DNA of 64,000 bases. Origin: Candolleomyces eurysporus (Eukaryota > Basidiomycota > Agaricomycetes > Agaricales > Psathyrellaceae). The stretch covers positions 372,001 to 436,000 of the forward strand of contig JANBPK010000806.1 in the NCBI GenBank assembly GCA_027579435.1, written 5' to 3'. A program made the position numbers and the translations under genes. Positions 47,804-58,682 of the stretch are shown here, piece by piece (position 1 is the first letter of the stretch; each line of letters begins with the position of its first letter). A model generated the notes under the pieces. The model worked only from the letters and a program-made list of their open reading frames with translations, searched no databases and was not told where the DNA came from.

Positions 47804-50095
47804 CTACTGTATACCATTAAGCTGCCCCTGATACGTTGACTCTTCAAAGAGGTAGATAAATCCCAGCCGCAGGTAAGCCCAGACCAGACCGATTGAGCAA
47901 TACACGCTGGTTGCCATCAGAGGCAGGAACTCCATATTGGCGCTGGCTTGCTTGTCACCCCCTGAAGATGTCCGTTCATTGCGCAACGCAAGGACCGTGA
48001 CAAGCGCCAGCAAGGGAGCGAAACCAGCCAGATATGCCTTCTCACACAGATCTAACAATACGTATATCGGTGATTTCGGATACCTGTGGAACGTTATGAG
48101 CAGATCATGGGAGGCGAGATGGCGTTTGTACTCACTCATATACTCGGCGGCTTAGCAAGCCATACACCGCTGCAAGCCATATACCCGAGTATACCACCTT
48201 TACGATCGACTCTAAAGATAACGTGAGATCCCAGCGCCGTTCGAAAGTATATCTGAGTGCTCACCCGCTGGAGTAAAGATTAGTGGGAAAAGACCGAAGA
48301 TTCCCGCTACACTGGCGATGATGTAGGTCCTAAAGTAAGCATGTCTTTCGGCGGCCAAAAGGCTAATGAAGTGGGTCGTGAGATGAAGGCAAAGAGGGAA
48401 CAAGTAGGCTATACCTTAGAGGAACTAAAATTAACAGAACTGCCTTTTCGTGAACGTGCCATCCGAAGAGGAACGAGGTCCATCCACACAGTGTAAGGGC
48501 TGTTAAGAAAGACTTTGTCGAAGGGTTTATCCACAGTTTAATTAAAATCGCCTGTCGGGAGCGCGGTGAGGGGACGGCTATTTGAATATCGTTACGACAA
48601 CTTACGCATTGGAACACAATAGTAATGAGGAAGGTATGAATGGGCTTGACTTGTGGAAGCACCGCGAAAACAGTGTCACCGACTAGTCCGCGCGATGATG
48701 AAGCAACCCCCGCCGCATCAACGGGAATGCTAGAACCAGTCAATTGTATATCTATCAAGATGTCAATAGGTTAAATCCAATAGTACAAGCCTCACGCACA
48801 TTTCAGGAGAACTCGGTCGATCGCTGTAACCAGGGCCCAAAAGTTTGCCGCCCAATACGCATGATTTAATCCTCGTGTGAATGGGAAAAGGCGGGAGAGG
48901 AGCTGCGGGATCTGACCCATGACTGCGAATGGACCCAACGAGGCGATAAAAACACCAATCACAGCGTTTGCAAGAGCCAGGAAGTTCTTAATTTCGATCT
49001 GACCACCAGGTGTCAGACAAAACGCCCGCAGGAGGTAGACAAAGTAAGCGGGCTATGGAGATGTAAGTATATGAAGTGTCATAATGAGTTCGATTCTTGT
49101 CACTTACCGCAAGGTACATGTAGATGTGCTTGAAGTTGAGAAGGACGGCGAAGAGGATGCCTGAGGCGAGCTTGTTTCCCTACAAAATTGCAACTTTGAG
49201 AAAGTTTCGAACACACACCAGAAGAAAACGCACATTACGCGCCATGAGAATGGACCACAGAAGAATACCGAACATGAATCCATTGTACTGGAAGTGAATG
49301 TGATCTACGATGAGAAACCCTGGGTGAAGGAAGAGGGCCGCTGAGATAGTGCGCTGGATCGAGGCGTCCACAGATCCCGGAATAAATCTATGTGATAATG
49401 TCAATTAATTGCCAAGGAAGCAGGACAGCAAATGGACGGCAGCGACGTACCTCAAAAGAGCAGTTGCTAAGACAAGCTCTGTAATAATAACGGTGGTACG
49501 CTGGTACGCTATGACACTCCAGCTGTCATAATTGAGATTTTGGAGGTCAACTATCTTTGGATCGATGAAGGATGCCGGTATTGACAGTAGCTTCTCGAAA
49601 TACGCAAAGAAGGGTGGATAGTCGAGTGCTATGTCGCGAGCCAAAGGATACTTCAATAAGCTTTCTGACCCCTAACACAGCAACACTCACTCCACTCGGA
49701 TGTAGTCTAGAGAATTGCTTTCAGCAATGCTTCAGGAGTCAAAATAGTAAAGTACATACGTCATAGTACCACTGAGATATGGGAAGAGAATGTGTGATAG
49801 CGAGCCAATTTCGATGGACCTCGAAATCTGTTGACCGACTACACGGAGGCGGTCAACCAACGGAGCCCACAGAGTATAAGCATCCGTACTATGATGGGTA
49901 TAAGAGCAATTTTATCACGGTCGACGCAATAAGGATGTCCCAGTCAGATCTTGTAATGTTCCAGGTAAAACACCGTGCATCTTTGGGTGGGGGGTCAATT
50001 GGTGTTGCTGGTTGGATTCCATTGTCCGCCTTGGCACTAGTAAGCACGGTAGAGGCCTTTCGCCTAGTTATGTCGGCTTTTTGCTCCTGGCTCAT
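47804..50095 (-). CDS. ALG8: ER alpha-1,3-glucosyltransferase Alg8
   Basis: Adds the second glucose to Glc1Man9GlcNAc2-PP-dolichol in the ER lumen, in N-glycan precursor assembly. Start [20 protein letters not shown]. The first exon ends LLLYPS and splices to [27 protein letters not shown], then [20 protein letters not shown], the luminal acidic motif region typical of ALG6/ALG8. Also [74 protein letters not shown] and [18 protein letters not shown], which favours Alg8 over Alg6. Many membrane helices. The 3' end is only 36 bases from RBG1, tail-to-tail. Confidence 0.92.
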
Positions 50096-50300
50096 ACCGA
50101 GTGCAGCAAGCAACGCATGAAATGGAGTTACAGAACGAGGAGGTACAAGGAAAAGGTGCTGAAGGCTGCCCTCAGAGTCAATTAGCCGTGAATAGACTCA
50201 CGTGGCAAGCGCGTCACAGGCAAGTTCGCGTCCAACCATCCGTAGCTCGACCAACTCCAACTCAGATTCCAACCCTCACCATCGACCAGCAGTCCAAATA

Positions 50301-50708
50301 ATGAGCGAGCAACAGGCAATCAGCCAATTGAACACTAAGGCATCGCAAAGGTACCTCATGCAGCCTATATATCAGCCCCCAGTCCACCCACCAGTCACTT
50401 ATGAATTCGATTTCCAGTGGAGTCCTCTATAAATTGATCATCTTCAGCGTCTCCCTCGGTATTGCACCCTTGGCTGCATACTATGGGTCGCTGAACTACC
50501 TATGGAAGGGTCCGTCTATTCGTTCCCGAAGCATATTCCTCTCATCCCTTCTCCCCGGATAGGAAATACGATATACGCTGCCATCCTCGCGGTGGTGGCC
50601 GCCAACATCATCCTGGTCCTCTACATAATAACTGCCGCCTTGGAGGGGGAACAAGCTCAGCCTTCGGAGACGAAAAAGTCTGCCGCCGAGTCCAAGAAGG
50701 ACAAATAG
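50301..50708 (+). CDS. VMA21: V-ATPase assembly factor Vma21
   Basis: Small ER membrane chaperone for assembly of the V0 sector of the vacuolar ATPase. Three exons give about 92 residues: MSEQQAISQLNTKASQ, SGVLYKLIIFSVSLGIAPLA (helix 1), YGSLNYLWKG, NTIYAAILAVVAANIILVLY (helix 2), IITAALEGEQAQPSETKK, ending SKKDK-stop. The last four residues KKDK fit the C-terminal dilysine (KKxx) ER-retrieval signal also seen in yeast Vma21. Two hairpin helices and length match the family. Divergent from ALG8 with about 205 bases between. Confidence 0.92.
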
Positions 50709-51078
50709 CTGCCAAGTCGACCCAAGCTGAACGTGTCCGAGTCGTTGCTCGCATTCGTCCACTCAGATCTGGAGATTAGTTTCGCCAGGAAGCACTTCCT
50801 CCCGGTGTTTTTGACAGCATATTATCTCGTATTGTTGCTCATGCAATCGGTATATTTTTTNATGCTGATTACTGTAGTGATATTGTACATTTATTGCAAG
50901 GGTGTAATCTATACAGTGCAAGACGATGATAGTAGGGCAAATGAGTGGATTCTACTGGTACAATGAAAGGAAATTACTCCAAAGAATAGTGTAGTGAACG
51001 TGTGCAGATCAAGCGAATGACTGAGAAAAGAGGCAGACCGGCTACCGAAAGCGAATTGAGAGGAAATAACGGTTTTTG
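50709..51078. other. intergenic between convergent genes
   Basis: About 370 bases with an A/T-rich centre and N at 50861, holding two 3' UTRs. No gene recognised. Confidence 0.5.
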
Positions 51079-52652
51079 CTACAGCGCATATCCCCATTGC
51101 ACCCGACCTTCTTGAGGTGGGGGTACACTTTCTTCCCTTCGAACCTGGGCAGAAAAATGAGGTGAGCGGAAAGTTCAAGCGACGTAATTGCATAATACTT
51201 ACAAAACGCTGAGGTGAATTACGAACGCCATTACTTTTAGCATCAAGCTTCAACGGAGAAGAGGTGCGATCCTGCACTGGAGGAACGGGGCCCTCGGAAA
51301 TAGGGTCGCTCGACGTCATCCGATGGGTCGGGATAGTCGAGAGGAATTTGTCTCTTCGTAAATTAGTTGCAGATCGACTAGGCTTCAAGCTCTGTGTCGA
51401 TTGCCGCGGCGGAAGGGCAGATTTCGGACGGGGAGGCGGTGGCATATTCGGGGGNCGGTGGAAGCGGGCTCGTTGGGGGATCGTGTAAGAGTGGAGGAAT
51501 CGCGCGCGATGGTTTAGGAGATGCCGCAAACTGGGTTCTTGAGGACTGAGGTGTCGCAACGGGTGTCGAGTCTGCGGAGCTTGAGATTGGTGAGGCTTTT
51601 GGTGGGAGTAGAGGCGAGGCTTGTTGCGGTTGCAAAACCAATGGTTGTGGCCGCTTCTTGCGAATCACCAGAGGTGGAGGCGCAGGAAACAGTGAAGTGA
51701 AGCTGCTAACATCGGATGGGGTCGGCACTTCCGTCGGCAAAGGTGGTGGGGGACGATCAAATTCAACGGCTGGTCGAAGATGTGGTGTGGATCTACTGGA
51801 GGTCAAGCCTCGATAAGGTTGTTTTTCTTGACCAATCGGTGGATAACCACCTTGAACGGGGTGTCTATGCTTGGGCGACGCAGAATCTCGCTGCTGGGAA
51901 AGCCTGGGTGCATCACCGTGTGGCAAGAACTTTGCACAGCCAGTCGGGGATACAGAGGCTGACTGTGTGTTTTGCCACCTCTCGGCGGGGCTCTCGGTGT
52001 CAACTTTATTGTGGGCTGGCGTAGATGAAAATTTGGAGTATCGAGGAGGAGAAGTATCGAGTGATTGGGTAGGGGCGTCGAATTTGACACGAGTGGGAGA
52101 GCGGACCTTAGGGGCATTTGCCTCCGTGACGTTCCGTTGGGGGATCTGGTTGCGAGGTGGGGAAGAGTAGTGAGAAAGTGAAGGGCCGGCCTCCGTTGTC
52201 GAGTAATTTACTGTAGAGAGCTGAGTCTGCAAGGCGTTTGAAGGACCGTGTTTGAGGTTCGTAGGGGGACCGTGAGCACTGCTCGAAGCGGCTCCATTCA
52301 GATTCGTAAATGATGGACGAGCGCGAGGCATTGGTCCGGGAGAATAATTCTGGCGAGAAGAAGAGTCGTGGGGGTAAACCGATTGACGCAACTCTGGAGT
52401 ACCTCGCTGATTCTGCAGGGCTGCTTCCACAGAGGTACTGAAGTTCTCCCTGAAAGGTGAAGCTAGCGACAGCAGTGGTGGAGATGTAGGAGGAGGAGGC
52501 GATGCGATGGAGGGAGATGGAGATTGCGAACCGGCTGGCATAGATTCTTTGACCCGTTCGATAGGGTACTGGATAGGGAGACGACCCTCATCATCCTTAG
52601 AGCTTTTTGATACCTTGACCTTCCAGGACCTGAGAAACGATACAGACTTCAT
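51079..52652 (-). CDS. orphan Pro/Ser-rich, probably disordered protein
   Basis: No family recognised. Start MKSVSFLRSWKVKVSKSSKD, a short basic, possibly helical head that could be folded or membrane-peripheral. The next 450 residues are Pro, Ser, Gln and Arg rich, with polyproline stretches that could bind SH3 or WW domains (RPPPPLPTEVP, FPAPPPLVIRKKRPQPLVL, PPPPNMPPPPRPKSALPP). N at 51455 splits the frame; dropping it joins SPLPP to PPNMPPPPRPKSALPPRQST. A last exon behind a GTAAGT intron adds RREESVPPPQEGRVQWGYAL-stop, a better end than the unspliced one. The clean long frame supports coding, and the function is unknown. Confidence 0.65.
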
Positions 52653-54807
52653 GGGGATAGCGATGCGTCAGGATGGCGGGGGAAGGGAGAGCGCAGCTAT
52701 GGGAGCGGGGCGCAACGCAGGAGGTGCGAAGCTTGCAGCAGTTTGTTCGGAAGTCCCATAAATATGGCTGCCTACAGCAAGCTCTCGGCATCATGCTCGA
52801 GGTGGAGGTATGAGCCATCAAGCATCTGTCCCTGTGTCGTAACCCCTTCGAAACCGTAAGTAAAGATTACGAGGCTCGTGGGCAGGAGCGAGATTCGTCC
52901 ATTTACGGATGCATCCCTCCAGATCCCAGATGCACGTCGGCCATTGATAATCACGTTCTGTATCCGCTAGATGCACCGAAGACAGACTTCACTTCGCCGA
53001 TCTATACCAGTTGAAAGAATGCTATCATTCAAGACAGCCCCTTCCATGCCTCTCCATGTACCCGCAGGGGAGTCCCGGTACTGGGATGAAGCCATGCAAG
53101 GTGCATAATTTGTGTATGGACAGACGGTACCGGAGACAGCGAAGAGAAGAAAATGATGCTGATAGCGTTCTGAAACTGATAGAGGATGCTGGTCGTCGGA
53201 GTTGAAGGGCAAGAGCCCAATGCACTGCCGCGTCCTCCGCAACGTTGACTGGAATGCGATCATCCGTTGACAAATCCAGCCAGCAATCCCTCCGCTCAAG
53301 TCCGTCTCCTCAGGCGGCACCACTCGCCAGAGCGCTCGAATAGGGTTTCCTATTGAAACATGTATAATCAAATCCCCCGAGCCAATTAACCCTTCTGACC
53401 TCATGACATAGGCCACGCACATTGACCATCACGAGTTTCGAGTTTCATCGGAGTCCAATCCTGAGGCCCTCCTCCTTCATCACCTCCACGTCTATCCTCC
53501 ACACCTTCATAAACACCGGGTTTGTTGGCCAGGGGACACTCGGACAGATGTGCTGATCCGGCAGGTCATCCTATTATCCTGCGACGACCTGTCTGTCCTC
53601 CTCGAGTCTAGGCTCCGATGAGGACGTGACGCTCGAAACACACAAAATATGGATGTAGGTACGCAGTCAACACTCCGAAGATCTACCAACGCACTCCCAC
53701 CGCCTTTTCCTTCTTATCTCCCCTCTCGAATCAAACTCTGTTTTGTCGGCGCTCTGTGGAGAGTAGTGGGCTTCGATCGACCGAGTGTCGGTGGTCCCTT
53801 ACTCGTCCACAAGTCTCTGGCACGTCAGGTGGTTTTGATCTCTACCGTGCCGTGCCCAATCTGTCTTCGATTCGATGCCAATCATTGGATGCACTGCACC
53901 CAATGTATTGCTGAAGATTTCATTCTCCTCCATTTTTATAGCTTTCCTGACTTTTGTCCCCGGAGCCCTCCTTGAAACTGCCCCGGCGATTCCTAGGTGC
54001 CCTGGCTCGCCGCGTAAAGTTAGGGGCCGTTCTTAATTGTGTGAAAAGGTGGCGTTCGACCTGGGATACCTCCCAGGGGAGCCTTCCAGGGATGGACATC
54101 CAAAGGGTGCAAGTTGGCACCATTTAACGTTCTTTGGCACACCGCTGTCTTCTGGTTCCTACCGCTCGCACCGTCCAACTTGCGTGCGAGACCGGGGGGT
54201 TTCAGCTCCGCCCAACTCTCACGGACTAGCGCTGTCACCAAGTTTCTTCTTCACTTCAAGCTGTCCTGAAAGACATCTTGTCTAGACTCGAAGCGCGGGG
54301 ATGTCGACTTCCTGAAAGCTTTTCACAAGGGACAACTTGCTCGGAACCTCGAAGGATAACATTGGAAGCAAGGGATCGTCTCAGACGTATCAGGCATAAT
54401 ACAATCATCAAAGCAAACCTTGTCGCAAGATTCTGACGACTTAATTGAACATGCCTCCCACAAGATCGCATTAACACCTTACAATAACGGAATAACTCTC
54501 CACAGAAAGAAGTAGGGCGCGGTGTAGCAAAACAAAGGATTTGGGGGAGCTAATAGGTAACATCTTGTATTGACGGCATTCATCGCTGATTACTAGACCG
54601 GCAGCCTTTGCCGCAGTTGATGCGAGAATTTCGACACTCCAAGAGACAAGCGATTTAATCCTTTATCATTAACCGATAATGAGCTAGAAGAGTACAAATG
54701 ATGGTATAGAGTACATGCTTGCGTTGTGAAATCTAGAGAAACAATGAGAGCGAGATGCGATATGAAATACACGGAAATGCATAAATAGCAAGAGTCCCAG
54801 GAGCAAT
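52653..54807. other. about 2.2 kb without a recognisable gene
   Basis: The longest gene-poor stretch here. On the minus strand 52967-53422 is open, including GNPIRALWRVVPPEETDLSG, and could be an exon. A 14-base longer reading in another frame gives LDLSTDDRIPVNVAEDAAVH. On the plus strand 53649-53975 is open (RIKLCFVGALWRVVGFDRPS). None shows a known signature, and I could not splice them into one convincing model. It may hold a fast-evolving gene, a decayed gene or a non-coding transcript. No transposon ends, terminal repeats or tRNA features were seen. Confidence 0.4.
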
Positions 54808-56202
54808 TTAGAAGTCTTCGTCGAGACTGAACAATTTCCCTGATGACTGGTTCGTTGAAGTCTCGGTGGTCGCCGTATTGATACCAGCCTTCGAGTAGTC
54901 GGACACCCGCTTCTCGAAGAAGTTGGTCTTGCCTTGGAGTGAGATCAAATCCATGAAGTCGAAGGGGTTGGTCGAGTTGTAAGCCTTGTCGTTACCCAAA
55001 GCCACAAGCAAACGATCGGCGACAAACTCGATGTACTGGCACATGAGGTCAGCGTTCATGCCGATGAGCTTGACTGGGAGGGCGTCGGTGAGGAATTCTT
55101 GCTCAATCGCGACGGCTTCGGTGATGATGTGCTTGACAACTTCGGGGTGGGGGCGACGCTTGAGGTGGCCGAAAAGAAGGCAAGCGAAGTCGGTATGCAT
55201 GCCTTCGTCGCGGCTGATGAGCTCGTTGGAGAAGGTAAGGCCAGGCATGAGACCACGCTTCTTCAGCCAGAAGATGGACGCGAAGGAGCCTGAGAAGAAG
55301 ATACCCTCGACAGCAGCGAAGGCAATGAGTCGCTCTGCAAAGGTCGACTTCTTGTCAGAAATCCACCTGAGAGCCCAGTCGGCCTTCTTCTTGATGCAGG
55401 GAATGGTATCGACGGCGTCGAAGAGGTACTCGCGCTGCGCAGCATCTTTGATGTAGGTGTCGATGAGGAGGGAGTAGGTTTCGGAGTGAATATTTTCCAT
55501 CATGATTTGGAAGCCGTAGAAGCACCGAGCCTCGGCGGCTTGGACTTCGTTCGAGAAACGCTCAACCAAGTTTTCATTGACGATACCGTCGGATGCGGCA
55601 AAGAATGCCAGAACATGGGAGATGAAGTGGCGCTCGTTGTCGTTGAGGCGGTTGTTCCAGTCGTACAAATCCTTGGAGAGATCCATCTCCTCAGCTGTCC
55701 AGAATGAAGCCTCGGCTTTCTTGTACATTTGCCAGATCTAGAATATTCAAATTAGTCGTCTGGAATGGGTACGTATTCTAAACACGGCATACCTCGTGAT
55801 ATTGGATAGGGAACAGCACGAATCTTCGCTTAGACTCTTTCAACAGAGGCTCTTCGCCTACAGAATAGGTAATTAGTGGCGATACACACACGTGGGGAGA
55901 CGCGACTTACTCTCTGGAAGGTCTACCTCGCCAACGTACATGGAACGAAGGCGGGTGAGCTCATTTTGCACTTCCTCGACCTCGGTCACGGACTCGGGAG
56001 ACTCGGGGAGCTTCTCGTCGTCGATGAGCTGAATAGGGGCCTTCTTGGAGGGCTTGGTGGGCGAGTCCAATGAGAACGCGGCGAGCGCAGCGGCAGCCTA
56101 GACGCGTTGTCAATATACGCGTGCCACGTCAACGACGCGCCAAACACGCACCTTTTTGCTGGGTGTGGGTTGGGGAGAACCTGGGCGGACAGCGGCGAGC
56201 AT
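54808..56202 (-). CDS. RNR2: ribonucleotide reductase small subunit (class I), canonical copy
   Basis: R2 subunit carrying the di-iron tyrosyl radical that lets R1 reduce NDPs to dNDPs. Start [17 protein letters not shown]. Then [80 protein letters not shown], iron ligand region [20 protein letters not shown] then [47 protein letters not shown], and [17 protein letters not shown]. The tail LFSLDEDF is the R1-docking peptide. About 400 residues, few introns after a short first exon. The first intron (about 56100-56152) carries two ACGCGT motifs. Confidence 0.96.
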
Positions 56203-56510
56203 TGTATAGACGATGAGGAGAAGAGGGTGTTTGAGCTGTTGCTAGGGAGTTCAGGGACACAGAACAAGGGTGTTGCAGGAGGGGTTTTATGGGCGTGGCG
56301 GTATGGCCCTATTTGCGCTTTTCAACGTTGATACGCGACGGACAGCCCATCAAATTCAACGCGACGCGACACGCCACTTGACCGCGCGTACTGACTCATT
56401 TGCATTTTATGTGACGTCACGCGTTTCGTGACTTTGTGTGACAATTGAGTCGCTGACAGCTAGTCCAAGTATTGACTCGTCCATTTTCATGGAGCCCTTA
56501 GTCTTAACTT
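56203..56510. promoter_or_regulatory. shared divergent promoter of two RNR small-subunit genes with MCB and CRE-like motifs
   Basis: Three hundred eight bases between the two start codons. It contains ACGCGT (MCB core) at 56419-56424, overlapping a palindromic TGACGTCA at 56412-56419, and the run ACGCGACGCGA at 56359-56369. Two further ACGCGT at 56102-56107 and 56117-56122 sit in the first intron of the left gene. In yeasts MCB elements bind MBF (Mbp1/Swi6) and drive G1/S expression of RNR genes. That the sites are used here is inference. Confidence 0.6.
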
Positions 56511-57909
56511 ATGCATCCATCTCCAGAGGCGAGTGCTGCCAGCCCTCGTCCTGAAAAATACTCAAATGTCGCCAGGTTTCTTTTGGGTTTTCTCAATTAT
56601 CGCTAGATGACAGTGACAGCCGCTGTCCAAAGCCAGCTCCGGCCCCCGTGCCCTTGGCCACCCCAAGCCGTCGCTTTGTGGGAGAGATTGGCCTTCCGGA
56701 GTGTAAGCACGAGGATTCCAGTCATTTTGCTGACGCTTACCACACCACAATTTTTCATTCTCGTGCAGCCGAAGAACCATTGCTTAGACCATCGAAGCGC
56801 CGGTTCATCTTGTATCCAATCCAATTTCCGGAGGTGTGTGGTACGACAAGGACAATGAAGGTCTAGCCAACTCACCTCTCCACAACAAAGATATGGACAT
56901 TTTACAAGAAAGCCCAGGCATCGTTCTGGACCACCGAAGAGATAGACCTCTCCCATGATTTGATGGACTGGCAGAATCTCACCGGAGGCGAACGCCACTT
57001 CATTTCGCACGTCCTGGCTTTTTTCGCTTCCTCCGATGGCATTGTCAACGAAAACCTGGTTGAGCGATTTTCCAACGAAGTGCAAGTGGCAGAGGCACGC
57101 TGTTTCTACGGATTCCAGGTCATGATAGAGAATGTCCACTCCGAAACGTACTCGTTGCTCATCGAAACCTTTGTCAAGGATCCCGACGAGCGTGATCATT
57201 TATTCAGAGCTCTCGAAACAGTCCCCTGCATCCAGCGCAAAGCAGAATGGGCAATGAACTGGATCTCCGACAAATCTTCCTCCTTTGCTGAACGTTTGGT
57301 CGCTTTCGCGGCTGTAGAAGGGATTTTTTTTTTCGGGATCCTTCGCGGCCTTGTTTTGGCTGAAGAAGCGCGGCTTGATGCCGGGCCTTACATTCTCTAA
57401 TGAACTCATCAGCCGAGACGAAGGCTTGCACACGGAATTTGCTTGCCTCTTGTTCACGTACCTTCGCCGACGGCCCCATCCAGATACTCTTCTTGCCATC
57501 ATCAGTGAGGCGGTGGATATCGAGAAGGAGTTCGTGACAGGTACGATTGTGTTGCTCTACCGCCCAAACGCTTGCTCACCGGTTTGCCTGTAGATTCTCT
57601 TCCAGTCTCACTGATCGGAATGAATGCATCGCTGATGTGCCAGTACATCGAATTTGTGGCAGACCGTCTTCTCGAGTCTCTGGGAGCCGAGAAACACTAC
57701 AATGCTACCAATCCTTTTGATTTCATGGATCTCATCTCTCTGCAGGGGAAGACCAATTTCTTTGAGAAACGAGTATCGGAATACGCCAAAGCTAACGTCT
57801 CGACTCCATCCTCGGATCGTGTTTTGTAAGTCTGGATACCCCTCACTAGTTCAAATCCTTACTTACTTGCTGACTTTTATCTTTCAGTACTACCGATGAA
57901 TACTTTTAA
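56511..57909 (+). CDS. second ribonucleotide reductase small subunit, divergent C-terminus, one-base break
   Basis: Paralogue of the left neighbour. Start [20 protein letters not shown], splicing via [40 protein letters not shown], then [40 protein letters not shown] and [20 protein letters not shown]. Radical-site and iron ligands are retained ([38 protein letters not shown]). A T10 run at 57324-57333 shifts the frame in [20 protein letters not shown]; nine T would restore it. The last intron yields the tail RVFTTDEYF-stop instead of FSLDEDF. I read the break as a probable sequencing error because ligands downstream are intact, but it could be real. Confidence 0.85.
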
Positions 57910-58122
57910 CCATAGAATGGATTGCCTGCGCAGAACCGTTTAGACCACAGTATTCCACCTCTATTTGTATCTGTAGAATATCCCCACTCCGTCTATCTTG
58001 TAATTGTAAAAGTACCTGTATATTCTATAATGTTGCTCGTATAATTTGAACGCTGTTGGTTTGACATTCATGCAATGTTCCCGCATCATTACGCTTAATG
58101 AGGTGAACCCGACTCACGTGCC

Positions 58123-58133
58123 TCGCGTCGCGT
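58123..58133. promoter_or_regulatory. TCGCGTCGCGT motif upstream of RPA3, shared with the RNR promoter
   Basis: The 11 bases occur 40 bases before the RPA3 start codon, and the exact reverse complement lies at 56359-56369 between the RNR genes. The repeated CGCGT resembles MCB half-sites. Together with the neighbours' roles this suggests coordinated S-phase control (inference). Confidence 0.5.
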
Positions 58134-58173
58134 CGTGTTTCGACACGCCCATCTTCCTTCCTCTCCAACCACC

Positions 58174-58682
58174 ATGTCTGCCATAGAGAAAGAGATCAGT
58201 CCTCGCGTCAACTCAGCCATGCTCCCCAACTGGATTAACAAAACTGTTCGTTTGACTTGTAAACTCGTCAAAGTGAGTTTAGGGCACCCAATATGACTCC
58301 TCATACGTTCTGAATCACATTTCAGTTCAATGATGGAGACGGTCGTCGTCTGACAGTAGAGGCTCCCGATGGTGGCCAAGTCACTGTTCATGTACTCAAA
58401 GTGAGTCTTGGCTATCTTAGCTGAGACTTTGTGTCGACGTATTCCCACCTAGGACGATGTTGCTATCGCCGACTCTTACCTGGAGGTCATTGGCAAAGTG
58501 GTGGACGCGACAACCATCCAGATGCTTGGCTGCATTTCCATGGGCAATGATCTTGGCGCGTCGTCTTCCTCTATCCGTCTCACTTCCTGTGCTCATCGTC
58601 CTTTGTAGACATGAAGCTCGTCAACGATACCATTACACTCATCCATGACGAACGATTTTTTGGCAAGATGTTCTCATATTGA
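58174..58682 (+). CDS. RFA3: replication protein A 14 kDa subunit
   Basis: Smallest subunit of the RPA trimer that coats single-stranded DNA in replication and repair. Start MSAIEKEISPRVNSAMLPNW, then VRLTCKLVKFNDGDGRRLTV, GQVTVHVLKDDVAIADSYLE, VIGKVVDATTIQMLGCISMG and NDLDMKLVNDTITLIHDERF, ending FGKMFSY-stop. Single OB fold, about 116 residues, four exons. The third intron (58556-58608) begins with GC; the frame NDL/DMKLVND leaves no GT alternative. It follows the second RNR gene in the same direction with a 264-base gap. Confidence 0.9.

Noticed and set aside
50100..50113. Upstream non-ATG start for ALG8
   Set aside because: The first true in-frame ATG is at 50095 (MSQEQKAD); the longer form would need TTG.
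53649..53975. CAP-Gly-like reading of a plus-strand frame
   Set aside because: Only a vague resemblance around FVGALWRVVGF; the defining Gly-rich GKHDG motif is missing.
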